Source: Pseudoxanthomonas suwonensis (GTDB lineage Bacteria > Pseudomonadota > Gammaproteobacteria > Xanthomonadales > Xanthomonadaceae). From it: DNA of 64,000 nt. Positions within the stretch are counted from its first letter, which is position 1; each line of letters opens with the position of its first letter. The stretch lies in assembly GCF_000972865.1 (NCBI RefSeq), contig NZ_CP011144.1, forward strand, positions 62,001-126,000, written 5' to 3'. Positions 26,530 to 35,936 of the stretch are shown one piece after another. The position numbers and the translations under genes were made by a program. The notes under the pieces are model-generated. The model was not told the DNA's origin. It saw only the letters and a program-made list of their open reading frames with translations, and did no database searches.

Positions 26530-27754
26530 GACCATGACCCCGACCGAATCCCCCGCCAGCGGCACCGATCCGCTGCACGGCCAGCCGCACCAGATCGTCG
26601 AGCGCGATGGCGTGCGCTACACCCTGCTGGGTACGGCGCACATCTCCCAGGCCAGCATCGACGCGGTGTGCGCGGCCATCGACAGCGGCGGCTACGACGC
26701 GGTGGCGGTCGAACTCGACCCCGGCCGCCTGCACTCGCTGACCGACCCGGACGCGCTGGCGCGGATGGATATCGTCAAGGTCCTGCGCGACGGCAAGACC
26801 CACCTGTTTGCCGCCAACCTGGCGCTGGCCGCCTACCAGCGCCGGCTGGCCGAGCAGCTCGGCGTCGAGCCTGGTGCCGAACTGAAGGCCGCCGTGCACG
26901 AGGCGCGCGCGCGCGACCTGCCGGTGCACCTGATCGACCGCGAGGTCGGGCTGACCTTCCGCCGCGCGATGCAGCGCCTGGGCTGGTGGGGCCGCGCCAA
27001 GACCGGCGCCGGCATCCTGCTGGCGATGGTCGGCGACGAGGAGATCGGCGAAGACGACATCGAGAAGCTCAAGCGCGGCGACGTGCTCGAATCCAGCTTC
27101 GGCGAATTCGCCGCGCACAGCCCGGCGCTGTACGAGAGCGTGATCGCCGAGCGCGACCGCTACATGGCGGCGAACCTGCGCGACACCGGCCGCGGCGCGC
27201 GCGAGGTGCTGGCGGTGGTCGGCGCCGGCCACCTGCCCGGCCTGGCCCGGCACCTGCGGGAGGACACCGCCGCGCCGGCCGCGGTGCGCGCCGAACTGGA
27301 GGCGGTGGAGATCCGCAAGAGCTTCCCGTGGTTCACCCTGGCGCTGACCGTGTTCGTGATCGGCGGCTTCGTCTGGGGCTTCTGGCAGGGCGGGCTGGAC
27401 GTGGGCTCGGACCTGATCGTGCAGTGGGTACTGGCCACCGGCCTGCTCGGCGCGCTCGGCTGCGCCATCGCCGGCGGGCACCCGCTCAGCATCGTCGCCG
27501 CGTTCCTCGCCTCGCCGCTGACCCCGCTGCATCCGGCGCTGGCCTCCGGCACGATCAGCGCGCTGGTCGAGGCCACCCTGCGCAAGCCGACCTACGCCGA
27601 CTTCATGGCCCTGCGCGACGACGTGCAGACGGTGAAGGGCTGGTGGCGGAACGGCGTGGCGCGGATCCTGCTCAACTTCTTCCTGACCAGCCTGGGTACC
27701 GCGATCGGCGTGTGGACCGGCGGGCTGCGCATGCTGGGACGCTTGGTGGGCTGA
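26519..27754 (+). CDS. TraB/PrgY-family membrane protein
   Basis: A 411-residue protein with a TraB/GumN-type N-terminal domain (about 30-260) and four or so C-terminal transmembrane helices. TraB motifs are seen in YTLLGTAHIS, DAVAVELDPGR and VVGAGHLPGL, which carry the conserved His/Glu residues of the Tiki-like metalloprotease fold. PrgY of Enterococcus blocks pheromone signalling, but chromosomal homologues in proteobacteria have no settled role. The start may be 26519 or 26534. It overlaps the GNAT gene and ends two bases before repeat B copy 2. Confidence 0.82.
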   Translation: MTDETMTPTESPASGTDPLHGQPHQIVERDGVRYTLLGTAHISQASIDAVCAAIDSGGYDAVAVELDPGRLHSLTDPDALARMDIVKVLRDGKTHLFAANLALAAYQRRLAEQLGVEPGAELKAAVHEARARDLPVHLIDREVGLTFRRAMQRLGWWGRAKTGAGILLAMVGDEEIGEDDIEKLKRGDVLESSFGEFAAHSPALYESVIAERDRYMAANLRDTGRGAREVLAVVGAGHLPGLARHLREDTAAPAAVRAELEAVEIRKSFPWFTLALTVFVIGGFVWGFWQGGLDVGSDLIVQWVLATGLLGALGCAIAGGHPLSIVAAFLASPLTPLHPALASGTISALVEATLRKPTYADFMALRDDVQTVKGWWRNGVARILLNFFLTSLGTAIGVWTGGLRMLGRLVG

Positions 27755-27755
27755 T

Positions 27756-27855
27756 CCGTCGCCCCGGCGCAGGCCGGGGTCCAGTGCCTTGACGTGTGTG
27801 GACGCCGGCGGCTGCCGCGAAAGTCGCTGGGTCCCGGCATACGCCTGGACGACGG
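27756..27855. repeat. palindromic repeat family B, copy 2
   Basis: Arms 27756-27784 and 27827-27855 form an imperfect 29-base inverted repeat with the same outer sequence as the copy at 24821 (CCGTCG-CCCGG...and CTGGGTCCCGGC...CTGGACGACGG). It starts just after the TraB-family stop codon, within the gap between that gene and the converging efflux operon, where it may act as the 3' end structure. Confidence 0.75.
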
Positions 27856-27944
27856 CGCGGCAACCGATGGCCCTCGTCAGGCCCGTCCAGCGTGTCCGGA
27901 CTTCCGCCGGCCGCCCACAGGGGACGGGTCGGCGGAAGCACCAT

Positions 27945-30900
27945 TCACTCCAGGTGGATCGCGGCGACGGCAGCCGCCGTCGGCCCCGTCTCCGGCACGC
28001 CGCGCGCGCGCCGCAGCAGCCGCGCCACGCCATTGCGCAGGTCGTCCAGGATCGCGTAGATGGTCGGAAGGAACAGCAGGCTAACCACGGTGGAGAACGC
28101 CAGGCCGCCGGCCACCGCGCGCGCCATCGGCGAGTATTCCAGGCCGCCCAGCACCACCGTGTCGCTCAGCGAGATCGGCACCATCGCCAGGATCGCCGTG
28201 CCCATCGTCATCATGATCGGGCGCAGCCGCTCGCGGCTGCCCTCGACCAGCGCGTCGGTGCGCGAAAGCCCTTTCCGGCGCAGGTTGTTGATGTGCTCGA
28301 CCATGATGATGCCGTTGTTCACCACCACGCCCATCAGCACCAGGATGCCGATGAAGGCCATCACCGTGAAAGGGGTGCCGGTGATCCAGAACAGCCAGAA
28401 TACGCCGAACACCGAGAACAGCACGCAGCTCATGATCGCCGACGGGAACAGCAGCGACTCGAACACCGCCGCCATCAGCACGTAGATCATCACCAGCGCC
28501 AGCAGCAGGTTGAACATCATCTGCTTCATGCCCTCGGCGTCCTCCTGGAAGCCGGAGCCGTCGAAGGTGTAGCCGTAGCCCGGCGGGAACTGCACCGCCT
28601 TCAGTGTTTCCTCCATCGCCTTGCGCGCGTCCGGCATGGTGGTGCCTTCGGTCAGGTTGGCCTGCACGGTGACCATGGTCTGGCGGTTGAACCGGGTGAT
28701 CTGATTCGCCGCCGGCAGCACGTCGATGCGGACCAGGCTCATCAGCGGCACCGTGCGGCCGTCCGGGGAACGCACCGTGAAGCCGGAAATGTCGTTGATG
28801 CCGTAGCTCTGCGCGCCCTCGAAGCGCACCCATACCGGCACCTCGGTCTGGCCACGGCGGAACTCGCGCAGCTGCGCGCCGCGCAGCGCCAGCCCGATGA
28901 AATTGGACACCTCCTCGGCGCTGAAGCCGTACGCGGCCGCGCGCTCGCGGTCCACCCGCACGCTCAGTTCGGTGCTGCGGTCGCCGCCCTCGACCCGCAC
29001 GTCGCGCAGTTCGCCGCGCGCGGACAGCATCGGGATGATGTCGGCGGCCAGTTCGTTCAGCACCTGGGTGGAGTCGCCGACCAGCTGCACCTGCACGTTC
29101 TGGCCGGGACCGCCGCCGCCACCTCCGCCACCACCGGCCTGCCCGCGCACGCCCATGGAGGCGCGCGCCGACTTCGGCAGTTCCTTGCTGATCAGGTCGC
29201 TGACCGGCTTGCTGTCCTTGACCGAGTCGCCGAAGGTCACCATGGTCGAGGCCTCGCCCTGCTCGCTGTACCAGGAATAGACCTGGGCGATGTCGAAGCG
29301 CTCGCGGTTGGCGTCGAGATAGTCCTCGACCCGGATCACTTCCTGCTGCATCTGGGCCTTGGTGTAGCTGCCCTTCCACTGGTAGTAGATCTGGATCTCC
29401 TTGCTGTCGCCGCCGCCGAAGAAGTCGACCTTGGTCTTCACTATCGGCACGAAGCTGAGCAGCACGATCATCAGGATGCCCAGCACGCTCCAGCCGCGGT
29501 GCTCAAGGGTCCAGCGCAGCGCGCCGGCGTAGCGCCGCTGCAGGCGCGGGATCAGGCCGTCGGGACTGTGCACGGCGGGCGGCGTCTTCAGCCGCGCCGA
29601 CAGCATCGGAATCAGGCTGACCGCCACCAGCCACGACGCCAGCAGCGACACCGAGATGGTGATCGCCAGCTGCGCCATGAAGATGCTGATGTTGTTGGTC
29701 TCGCCCAGCAGGTTGGGCAGGAACACGATGCAGTGCGCCAGCGTGCCGGCCGACAGCGCGATGGCGACGTTGCGGGTGCCGATGATCGACGCCAGCCGCG
29801 GCTTGCCGGGCATGCGCTCGCGCTCCTGGTAGACGCTCTCGACCACCACCACCGCGTTGTCCACCAGCATGCCCACCGCCAGCAGCAGGCCCATCAGGGT
29901 CAGCACGTTGAGGGTGACGCCGGCGAAGTGCATGAAGCCCAGGGTCACGATGAAGCAGATCGGGATGGCCAGGGTGACCATCAGGGTCGAGGGCCAGTGC
30001 CGCAGGAAGAAGAACAGCACGGCGATCGACAGCACCAGGCCGATCGCGCCGGCCTCGGCCAGTTCGGTCAGCGAGTCGGTGACCTCCTGGCCCATGTTCT
30101 GGATGATCTTGAAGTCGATGTCGTCCAGCCCCGGCTGCTGGCGGATCGCCTCGATCTCGCGCAGCGCGTTGCGCGAGACTTCCACCAGGTTGGCGTTGCG
30201 CTCCTTGAAGATGTCCAGGCCCACCGCGGTGCGCCCGTCCAGGCGCCGGCCGTAGTCCATCCGCACCGGCTTCAGCCGCACGTCGGCGATGTCGCCCAGG
30301 CGCAGGCCCTGCGGGTTCAGCACCAGGTCGCGCAGTTCCTGCAGGTCGGTCAGCTCGCCCACCGGCTGCAGGCGCAGGCGCTGGCCGGCGTCCTCGATCT
30401 GGCCGGCGGAGATGGAGAAGTTGACCTGCTGCAGCCGCCGCGCCAGTTCGTTGAGGCTCAGGTCGTGCGCGGTCAGGCGGCTGGGATCGATCGCGATCTC
30501 GACCTCGTTCGGCGGCGCGCCGCTGATCTCCACCCGCGCCACGCCGGGGATGCGCTCCAGCCGCCGCTTCATCTCGCGGTCGATCAGGTCGTAGGCGCCG
30601 GTCAGGTCCATGTCGGCGGCCAGGCGCACGCGCAGGATCGCCTCGTCGCTGGTCGACCACTTGTGCACGTAGTAGCGCTGGAAATCGTCCGGCAGCTCGT
30701 CGCGGATCGCGTCCAGCCGCTCGCGCGCCTCCGAGGCGGCGATCGAGATGTCGCGGTCCCAGTCGGAGAACTCCAGGAACACGCCGCCGCCGTCCGCGCG
30801 CGCCTGGCTGCGCATGCGCTTGATCCCGGTCATCGTGGCCAGGGCTTCCTCCACCGGCCGCACCACGGTCCGCTCCACCTCCTCCGGGGTCGATCCGGTG

Positions 30901-31052
30901 TACGGCAGCTGCACGAACATGAAGGGCGCCGACACGTCGGGCAGCGCCTCCAGCGGCAACCGGAACGAGGCGATCAGGCCGACCACGACCAGCGACACGA
31001 AGCACATGATCGTGGTGACCGGCCGCTTGATGCTGAACTCGGAAAGGCTCAT
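27945..31052 (-). CDS. RND efflux permease (HAE1 class), second of the operon
   Basis: A 1035-residue inner-membrane drug/proton antiporter with 12 transmembrane helices and two large periplasmic loops. Its TM4 relay motif is LVDNA (Asp398, Asn399) and its TM10 motif VVNNG (Asn912), where AcrB has DD and a lysine (K940). This Asp/Asn-Asn pattern occurs in a subgroup of HAE1 pumps. A run of nine glycines lies at about 640-648 in the second periplasmic loop. Its ATG overlaps the stop of the other permease by four bases. With that permease and the adaptor it should form a tripartite pump; no TolC-type channel is encoded nearby. Confidence 0.9.
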   Translation of the reverse strand: MSLSEFSIKRPVTTIMCFVSLVVVGLIASFRLPLEALPDVSAPFMFVQLPYTGSTPEEVERTVVRPVEEALATMTGIKRMRSQARADGGGVFLEFSDWDRDISIAASEARERLDAIRDELPDDFQRYYVHKWSTSDEAILRVRLAADMDLTGAYDLIDREMKRRLERIPGVARVEISGAPPNEVEIAIDPSRLTAHDLSLNELARRLQQVNFSISAGQIEDAGQRLRLQPVGELTDLQELRDLVLNPQGLRLGDIADVRLKPVRMDYGRRLDGRTAVGLDIFKERNANLVEVSRNALREIEAIRQQPGLDDIDFKIIQNMGQEVTDSLTELAEAGAIGLVLSIAVLFFFLRHWPSTLMVTLAIPICFIVTLGFMHFAGVTLNVLTLMGLLLAVGMLVDNAVVVVESVYQERERMPGKPRLASIIGTRNVAIALSAGTLAHCIVFLPNLLGETNNISIFMAQLAITISVSLLASWLVAVSLIPMLSARLKTPPAVHSPDGLIPRLQRRYAGALRWTLEHRGWSVLGILMIVLLSFVPIVKTKVDFFGGGDSKEIQIYYQWKGSYTKAQMQQEVIRVEDYLDANRERFDIAQVYSWYSEQGEASTMVTFGDSVKDSKPVSDLISKELPKSARASMGVRGQAGGGGGGGGGPGQNVQVQLVGDSTQVLNELAADIIPMLSARGELRDVRVEGGDRSTELSVRVDRERAAAYGFSAEEVSNFIGLALRGAQLREFRRGQTEVPVWVRFEGAQSYGINDISGFTVRSPDGRTVPLMSLVRIDVLPAANQITRFNRQTMVTVQANLTEGTTMPDARKAMEETLKAVQFPPGYGYTFDGSGFQEDAEGMKQMMFNLLLALVMIYVLMAAVFESLLFPSAIMSCVLFSVFGVFWLFWITGTPFTVMAFIGILVLMGVVVNNGIIMVEHINNLRRKGLSRTDALVEGSRERLRPIMMTMGTAILAMVPISLSDTVVLGGLEYSPMARAVAGGLAFSTVVSLLFLPTIYAILDDLRNGVARLLRRARGVPETGPTAAAVAAIHLE

Positions 31053-34000
31053 GCGCGCTCCAGTCCTTCCGTGCCCGGCGCCTCGCCGTCCAGGCCGCCG
31101 CTGGCCTCATCGGCCCGCACCCGGCGGCCGCGCTCCAGGTAGTGCGCGTCGGCGCGGCGGTCCATCAGGTCGTACACCACCGGGATCACGAACAGGGTCA
31201 GCAGGGTGGACACCAGCAGGCCACCGATCACGGTGATCGCCATCGGCGATCGCACCTCGGCGCCATCGCCCATCGCGATGGCCAGCGGCAGGAAGCCGAA
31301 CAGCGTGCTCAGCGAGGTCATGATGATCGGCCGCAGGCGCGAGCGCGCGCCTTCCACCAGCGCCTCGCGCTTGGCCACGCCCGCCTCGCGCAGCTGGTTG
31401 ACCTTGTCGATCAGGATGATCGCGTTCTTGGTCACCAGGCCCACCATCAATATCAGGCCGATGAACACCACCACCGAGATCGAGTTGCCGGTCAGCACCA
31501 GCGCCAGCACCGCGCCGACCATCGCCAGCGGGATGGTGAACAGGATCACGAACGGATGCAGCAGCGACTCGAACTGCGAGGCCATCACCAGGTAGACCAG
31601 GAAGATCGCCAGGCCGAACGCGAACAGCAGCGAGCGTACCGACTGCGCCAGTTCCTCGCCCTGGCCGCCGATGTGCATGCCCACGCCGGCGCCGAGCGGG
31701 TCGGCGGCCACCATCTGCCGCACTTCCTCCATCGCCGAACCCAGGTCGATCCCGCGCAGGTTGGCCGATACCACCGCCACCCGCATCTGGTCGGCGCGGT
31801 GGATCTCGCTCGGGCCGGTGGTGGCGACCACCTCGGCCACCGCTTCCAGCCGCACGGCGCGCGCGCTGCCCGGGTTGACGATCAGCTGGCGGATGTCCTG
31901 CACCGTGGCGCGGTCGGACTCCTGCGCGCGCACCAGCACGTCGATCTTGCGGTCGCGGAAGTTGTAGCGGGTGGCGACCTCGCCGCGCACCTTCTTCACC
32001 ACCGCGTCGGCGATCTGGCGCGTGGTCAGGCCCAGGGCGCCGGCGCGCTCCTGGTCGAAGCGGATCTGGATCTCCGGAAAGCCCTGCTCCACCGTCGACT
32101 TCACGTCGGTGTAGTGCGGGTTGTCGCGCAGCAGGGCGGCCAGCTTCTGGCCGGCGAGCTGCAGGCTGTCCAGGTCCTGCCCGCGCAGTTCGACCTCCAG
32201 CGGCGTGGAGAAGCTGAACAGCTGCGGGCGGCTGAAGTCCACCTGCGCGCCCGGATACTGGGCCATGCTGGCGCGCATGCGGTCGCTCTGCTCGACCTCG
32301 AACGCGCGGCTGCCGCCGCCTTCCATCACCACGGTCAGCTTGGCGATGTTCTCGCCGCTCTCGGTCGGATTGGCGTCCAGCCGGGTGCCGCTGCCGCTGA
32401 CGCCGTACAGCGATTCCACGCCGGTGTCGCCGGCATGCCGGGACTGCAGGTCGCGCACCAGCCGGTCGGTATCGCGCAGCGGCGTGCCGGGCGGCAGCTT
32501 CACCGTCATCTCGAAGCGGTCCTGCGCCAGCTGCGGGATCAGGTCGGTGCCGAGGATCGGAACGATCGCCAGCGCCAGCGCGAACGCCGCGCCGGCGAAT
32601 GCCAGTACCCGGCTGGGCCGCTCCAGCGCCGCCGGCAGCAGTTCCAGGTAGCGGCGTTCGGCGCGGTGGTACGGCTTCATCGCCAGGTCGCTGAACTTGC
32701 CCATGACCGGCGAGACCACCGCCACCAGCGCGCGCCACGCGCGCACCAGGGCCCAGGCGATGCCGAAGAAGAAGCCGCGCACCAGCGTGCCGATGCCGCG
32801 TCCGACCGCCGCCACCGGCTTCTGCAGTTTCGAGTCCGGATGCCAGCGCGGATGCGGCGGCTCTTCCAGGAAGCCCAGCGGCGGGCGGCCCTTCCAGGCC
32901 GACAGCATCGGGATCAGGGTCATTGCCACCAGCAGCGACACGCCGATTGCGATGGCGATGGTCAGGGCCTGGTCGCGGAACAGCTGGCCGGCCACGCCCT
33001 CGACGAACACCAGCGGCAGGAACACCGCGATCGTGGTCAGGGTCGAGGCGACCACTGCCATGCTCACTTCGCGGGTGCCCTCGATCGCCGCCCGGATCGG
33101 GTCCAGTCCGCGCTCGCGCGCCTTGGCGATGCTCTCCAGCACCACGATCGAATCGTCCACCACCAGGCCCGTGGCCAGCGCCAGGCCGCCCAGCGACATC
33201 ACGTTCAGGCTCAGGCCCAGCTGGTCCATGAAGAAGAACGTGGTGATGATCGACACCGGCAGCGACAGGCCGATCACCAGCGTGCTCCAGCCGCTGCGCA
33301 GGAACAGGAAGATCACCAGGATCGCCAGGCTGCCGCCGAGCACCGCATCGGTCTTGACGTCGCGGATCGCGCTGCGGATGAACTTGGACTGGTCGTCGAT
33401 CACGGCCAGTTCCATGTCGGCCGGGAACTGCTCGCGGATCTGCGCCAGCCGCGCCTGCACCGCATCGGCGGTGGACACCGTGTTGGCGTCGCCTTCCTTG
33501 TAGATCGCCAGCTCCACCGCTTCGCGGCCGGCCAGGCGGATGATCGCCTCGCGCTCCTTGTAGCCCTGGCGCACGTCGGCCACGTCCTTCAGCCGCACCG
33601 GCATGCCGCCGGCCACTACGCCGGACGAACCGGACGACGCGCTCTGCACCGACGCCGCCGCCGCCATCGCCGCGGCCGAACCGGTGGAGGCGGCGATCGC
33701 CGCCATCTGCCGCGCGGCCGCCTCGGCCTCGCCGCCGCCCGCGCCCTGGGTGGTGACCAGCATGTTGCGGATCTCTTCCAGCGCGGCGAACTGGTTGACC
33801 GTGCGCACCAGGAAGCGCTGCGAGCCCTGCTCCAGGCGGCCGCCGGACAGGTTGATGTTCTCCTGCCTGAGCCGCTCGATGATGGTGTCGATCGGCAGGT
33901 TCAGCTGGGCCAGGCGCTGCTGGTCGATGTCGACCTGGATCTCGTCCTCCAGGCCGCCGCCGACCTTGACCGCGGCCACGCCGGGCACCGGCTCCAGCCG

Positions 34001-34576
34001 CTTCTTCAGGTCGTCGTCGGCATAGCGGCGCAGTTCGGTCAGCTGGCGGATCGCGTCGGCGTCGTTGGCCGGCTCGCCCTTGGTGGTCAGCGCCAGGCGC
34101 ATGATCGGCTCGGTCGACGGATTGAAGCGCAGCAGCACCGGCGCCTTGGCCTCCAGCGGCAGCTGCAGCGCTTCCATCTTGTCGCGCACTTCCAGGCTGG
34201 CCTGGTCCATGTCGGTGCCCCAGGCGAACTCGAGCACCACGTCGCTCTGCCCGGTGCGCGAGACCGACTTCAGCTTGCGCAGGCCCTTGGCCACGCCCAC
34301 CGCTTCCTCGACCGGCTCGGTGATCAGCGTCTCGATCTCGGCCGGCGCCGCACCGGTGTACTCGGTGCGCACGGTCAGGGTGGGATAGCTCAGGTCGGGC
34401 AGCAGGTTGACCTTGAGGTCGCCCAGCGCCAGCAGGCCGAACAGCACCAGGGTGATGGTGAACATCGCCACCGTCACCCGGCGCCGCACCGCGAACTCCA
34501 CCAGGCCGCCGCGGGCGGCGTCCTGCCAGCCGGAAGCGCCCGGCCCGCGCGGTTCTCCGGAATGTTGCGGGCTCAT
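31049..34576 (-). CDS. RND efflux permease (HAE1 class), first of the operon
   Basis: A 1175-residue permease, longer than the usual 1030-1050. TM4 carries LVVDDS (Asp474, Asp475) and TM10 has TKNAI (Lys1050), the full AcrB-type proton relay. Extra length comes from an N-terminal tail of about 25 residues, an Ala/Gly/Ser-rich insert at about 278-324 in the first periplasmic loop, a longer central cytoplasmic segment (about 560-620) and an acidic C-terminal tail. It overlaps both the adaptor gene and the second permease by ATGA, showing strict coupling. Two-permease operons of this kind can form heterotrimers, as in MdtBC. Confidence 0.92.
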   Translation of the reverse strand: MSPQHSGEPRGPGASGWQDAARGGLVEFAVRRRVTVAMFTITLVLFGLLALGDLKVNLLPDLSYPTLTVRTEYTGAAPAEIETLITEPVEEAVGVAKGLRKLKSVSRTGQSDVVLEFAWGTDMDQASLEVRDKMEALQLPLEAKAPVLLRFNPSTEPIMRLALTTKGEPANDADAIRQLTELRRYADDDLKKRLEPVPGVAAVKVGGGLEDEIQVDIDQQRLAQLNLPIDTIIERLRQENINLSGGRLEQGSQRFLVRTVNQFAALEEIRNMLVTTQGAGGGEAEAAARQMAAIAASTGSAAAMAAAASVQSASSGSSGVVAGGMPVRLKDVADVRQGYKEREAIIRLAGREAVELAIYKEGDANTVSTADAVQARLAQIREQFPADMELAVIDDQSKFIRSAIRDVKTDAVLGGSLAILVIFLFLRSGWSTLVIGLSLPVSIITTFFFMDQLGLSLNVMSLGGLALATGLVVDDSIVVLESIAKARERGLDPIRAAIEGTREVSMAVVASTLTTIAVFLPLVFVEGVAGQLFRDQALTIAIAIGVSLLVAMTLIPMLSAWKGRPPLGFLEEPPHPRWHPDSKLQKPVAAVGRGIGTLVRGFFFGIAWALVRAWRALVAVVSPVMGKFSDLAMKPYHRAERRYLELLPAALERPSRVLAFAGAAFALALAIVPILGTDLIPQLAQDRFEMTVKLPPGTPLRDTDRLVRDLQSRHAGDTGVESLYGVSGSGTRLDANPTESGENIAKLTVVMEGGGSRAFEVEQSDRMRASMAQYPGAQVDFSRPQLFSFSTPLEVELRGQDLDSLQLAGQKLAALLRDNPHYTDVKSTVEQGFPEIQIRFDQERAGALGLTTRQIADAVVKKVRGEVATRYNFRDRKIDVLVRAQESDRATVQDIRQLIVNPGSARAVRLEAVAEVVATTGPSEIHRADQMRVAVVSANLRGIDLGSAMEEVRQMVAADPLGAGVGMHIGGQGEELAQSVRSLLFAFGLAIFLVYLVMASQFESLLHPFVILFTIPLAMVGAVLALVLTGNSISVVVFIGLILMVGLVTKNAIILIDKVNQLREAGVAKREALVEGARSRLRPIIMTSLSTLFGFLPLAIAMGDGAEVRSPMAITVIGGLLVSTLLTLFVIPVVYDLMDRRADAHYLERGRRVRADEASGGLDGEAPGTEGLERA

Positions 34577-35712
34577 TGCTTGCTACCGTCGGCTTCGGCG
34601 GCCACGCCGGTGGCGGCCAGCTTCGCTTCCTGGCCGATCACCTGCACCGCGCTGCCGTCGCGCAGCGCGACCTTGCCGGCCGTCACCACTTCGTCGCCTT
34701 GCTTCAGGCCGTCGCGGATCTCGGCCCATTCGCCTTCGATGTAGCCCAGTGCCACCGGCACGCGCACCGCCTTGCCGTCGCGCACCGCGTACACCGCCGA
34801 TTCGCTCTGGTCGTCCAGCAGCGCGATGCGCGGCACTACCAGCGCTTCGGCGCGCCGGTCATAGTCGATGCGGATGCGGCCGAACATGCCTGGCTGCAGC
34901 GCGTCGCCGGCGAAGGCGCTGATCACGCGGAAGGTGCCGCTGCCGGCGTCCACCACCGGTGCGACGCGGTCGACCACGCCCTGGAAGGTGCGGCCCGGCA
35001 GCGCGTCGACCTGCAGCAGCACCGGCTGGCCGGTCTTGATCGTGGCCAGCTCGCGCTCGGGCACGTTGAGCGTGGCCTCCAGCTTGGAGATGTCGACGAT
35101 GCGGAAGATCGGGGTGTTGATCTGGACGAAGTTGCCCGGCTTGATCGAGCGCGATGCGATCACGCCGGAGATCGGCGCGGTCACCGTGGTGTACGACAGT
35201 TCCAGGCTGGCCATGCTGTGCTGGGCGCGCGCGTTCTCCAGGTCGTAGCGCATCTGGTCGACCTCGCCGGCGCTGATCAGTTGCTGGGCGACCAGCTGCT
35301 GGGCGCGGCGGTAGTTGTTCTCCAGCTTGCGCAGCTGGGCCTCGGCCTGCGCCATGGCCAGGCGCGCGCGGTCGGGATCCAGCCGCACCAGCGGCTGCCC
35401 CGCCTTGACCTGCTGCCCCTCCTCGACCAGCACCGCCAGGGCCACGCCGGAGGTCTTGGCGACCACCTGCGACTCGGCCAGCGGTTCCAGCGCCGCGGTG
35501 CCGGTATAGCTGGCCGCGATCGGCCGGTTGGCGGCCTTCACCACCTCGACCGGAATGGCGTCGACCTCCGGCTTCTTGGCCTGGGCCTCCCCGGGGCCGC
35601 CTTCGCCCTTCTTGCAGGCGACCAGGGCGGTGGCAAGGACGAGGGTGGCCGCAGCGGCGCGCAGTCCGGCGCGCGGGTAAGAGCGATGGCGGGTAGCCAT
35701 GACGATATCCAT
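34573..35712 (-). CDS. RND efflux periplasmic adaptor lipoprotein
   Basis: A 379-residue membrane-fusion protein. The signal peptide ends in a lipobox at LVAC (about Cys33). A biotinyl-lipoyl half-motif (VLVEEGQQVKAGQPLVRLDPD), a short coiled-coil hairpin (about 115-165), the barrel domain and the membrane-proximal domain follow in order. It links the two RND permeases to an outer-membrane channel. The ATG at 35712 or 35700 could be the start; neither has a good ribosome binding site. The gene is first in the operon and is divergent from the cytochrome c genes. Confidence 0.9.
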   Translation of the reverse strand: MDIVMATRHRSYPRAGLRAAAATLVLATALVACKKGEGGPGEAQAKKPEVDAIPVEVVKAANRPIAASYTGTAALEPLAESQVVAKTSGVALAVLVEEGQQVKAGQPLVRLDPDRARLAMAQAEAQLRKLENNYRRAQQLVAQQLISAGEVDQMRYDLENARAQHSMASLELSYTTVTAPISGVIASRSIKPGNFVQINTPIFRIVDISKLEATLNVPERELATIKTGQPVLLQVDALPGRTFQGVVDRVAPVVDAGSGTFRVISAFAGDALQPGMFGRIRIDYDRRAEALVVPRIALLDDQSESAVYAVRDGKAVRVPVALGYIEGEWAEIRDGLKQGDEVVTAGKVALRDGSAVQVIGQEAKLAATGVAAEADGSKQ

Positions 35713-35737
35713 ATAAGAAGGGGATCGGGGGTGTGAT

Positions 35738-35765
35738 CAGGTGTTGTATGCAAGTAGATCACCTG
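35738..35765 (-). promoter_or_regulatory. possible operator of the RND operon
   Basis: Inverted half-sites CAGGTG (35738-35743) and CACCTG (35760-35765) flank 16 bases, 26-53 bases upstream of the adaptor start. RND operons are often controlled by TetR or MarR proteins, but no regulator gene is adjacent. Short arms make this only a candidate. Confidence 0.25.
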
Positions 35766-35838
35766 AACAGTCGGCTGCCATGCGCCGAAGGTCATGGGTA
35801 CCCGCGATCGCCTTTCGACCGCGGCGGCGGGGCGCCGG

Positions 35839-35867
35839 TTCCGGTCGCGTGAACGCGCGGCTATACT
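35839..35867 (+). promoter_or_regulatory. candidate promoter for the cytochrome c pair
   Basis: TATACT at 35862-35867 is a good -10 element; TTCCGG at 35839-35844 with a 17-base spacer is a weak -35. It lies 70 bases upstream of the first cytochrome gene. Confidence 0.4.
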
Positions 35868-35936
35868 GCGCCGGCTCCATGCCGGCCCGCCCGGCATGAC
35901 CCGCCTTCCTACTCGCGACCGACCCCGGACCACCGA

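Noticed and set aside
31142..34744. 1200-codon open frame on the plus strand opposite the RND permease
   Set aside because: It is a mirror of the permease in GC-rich DNA: low-complexity His/Arg/Gln/Ala-rich translation, no motif and no ribosome site.
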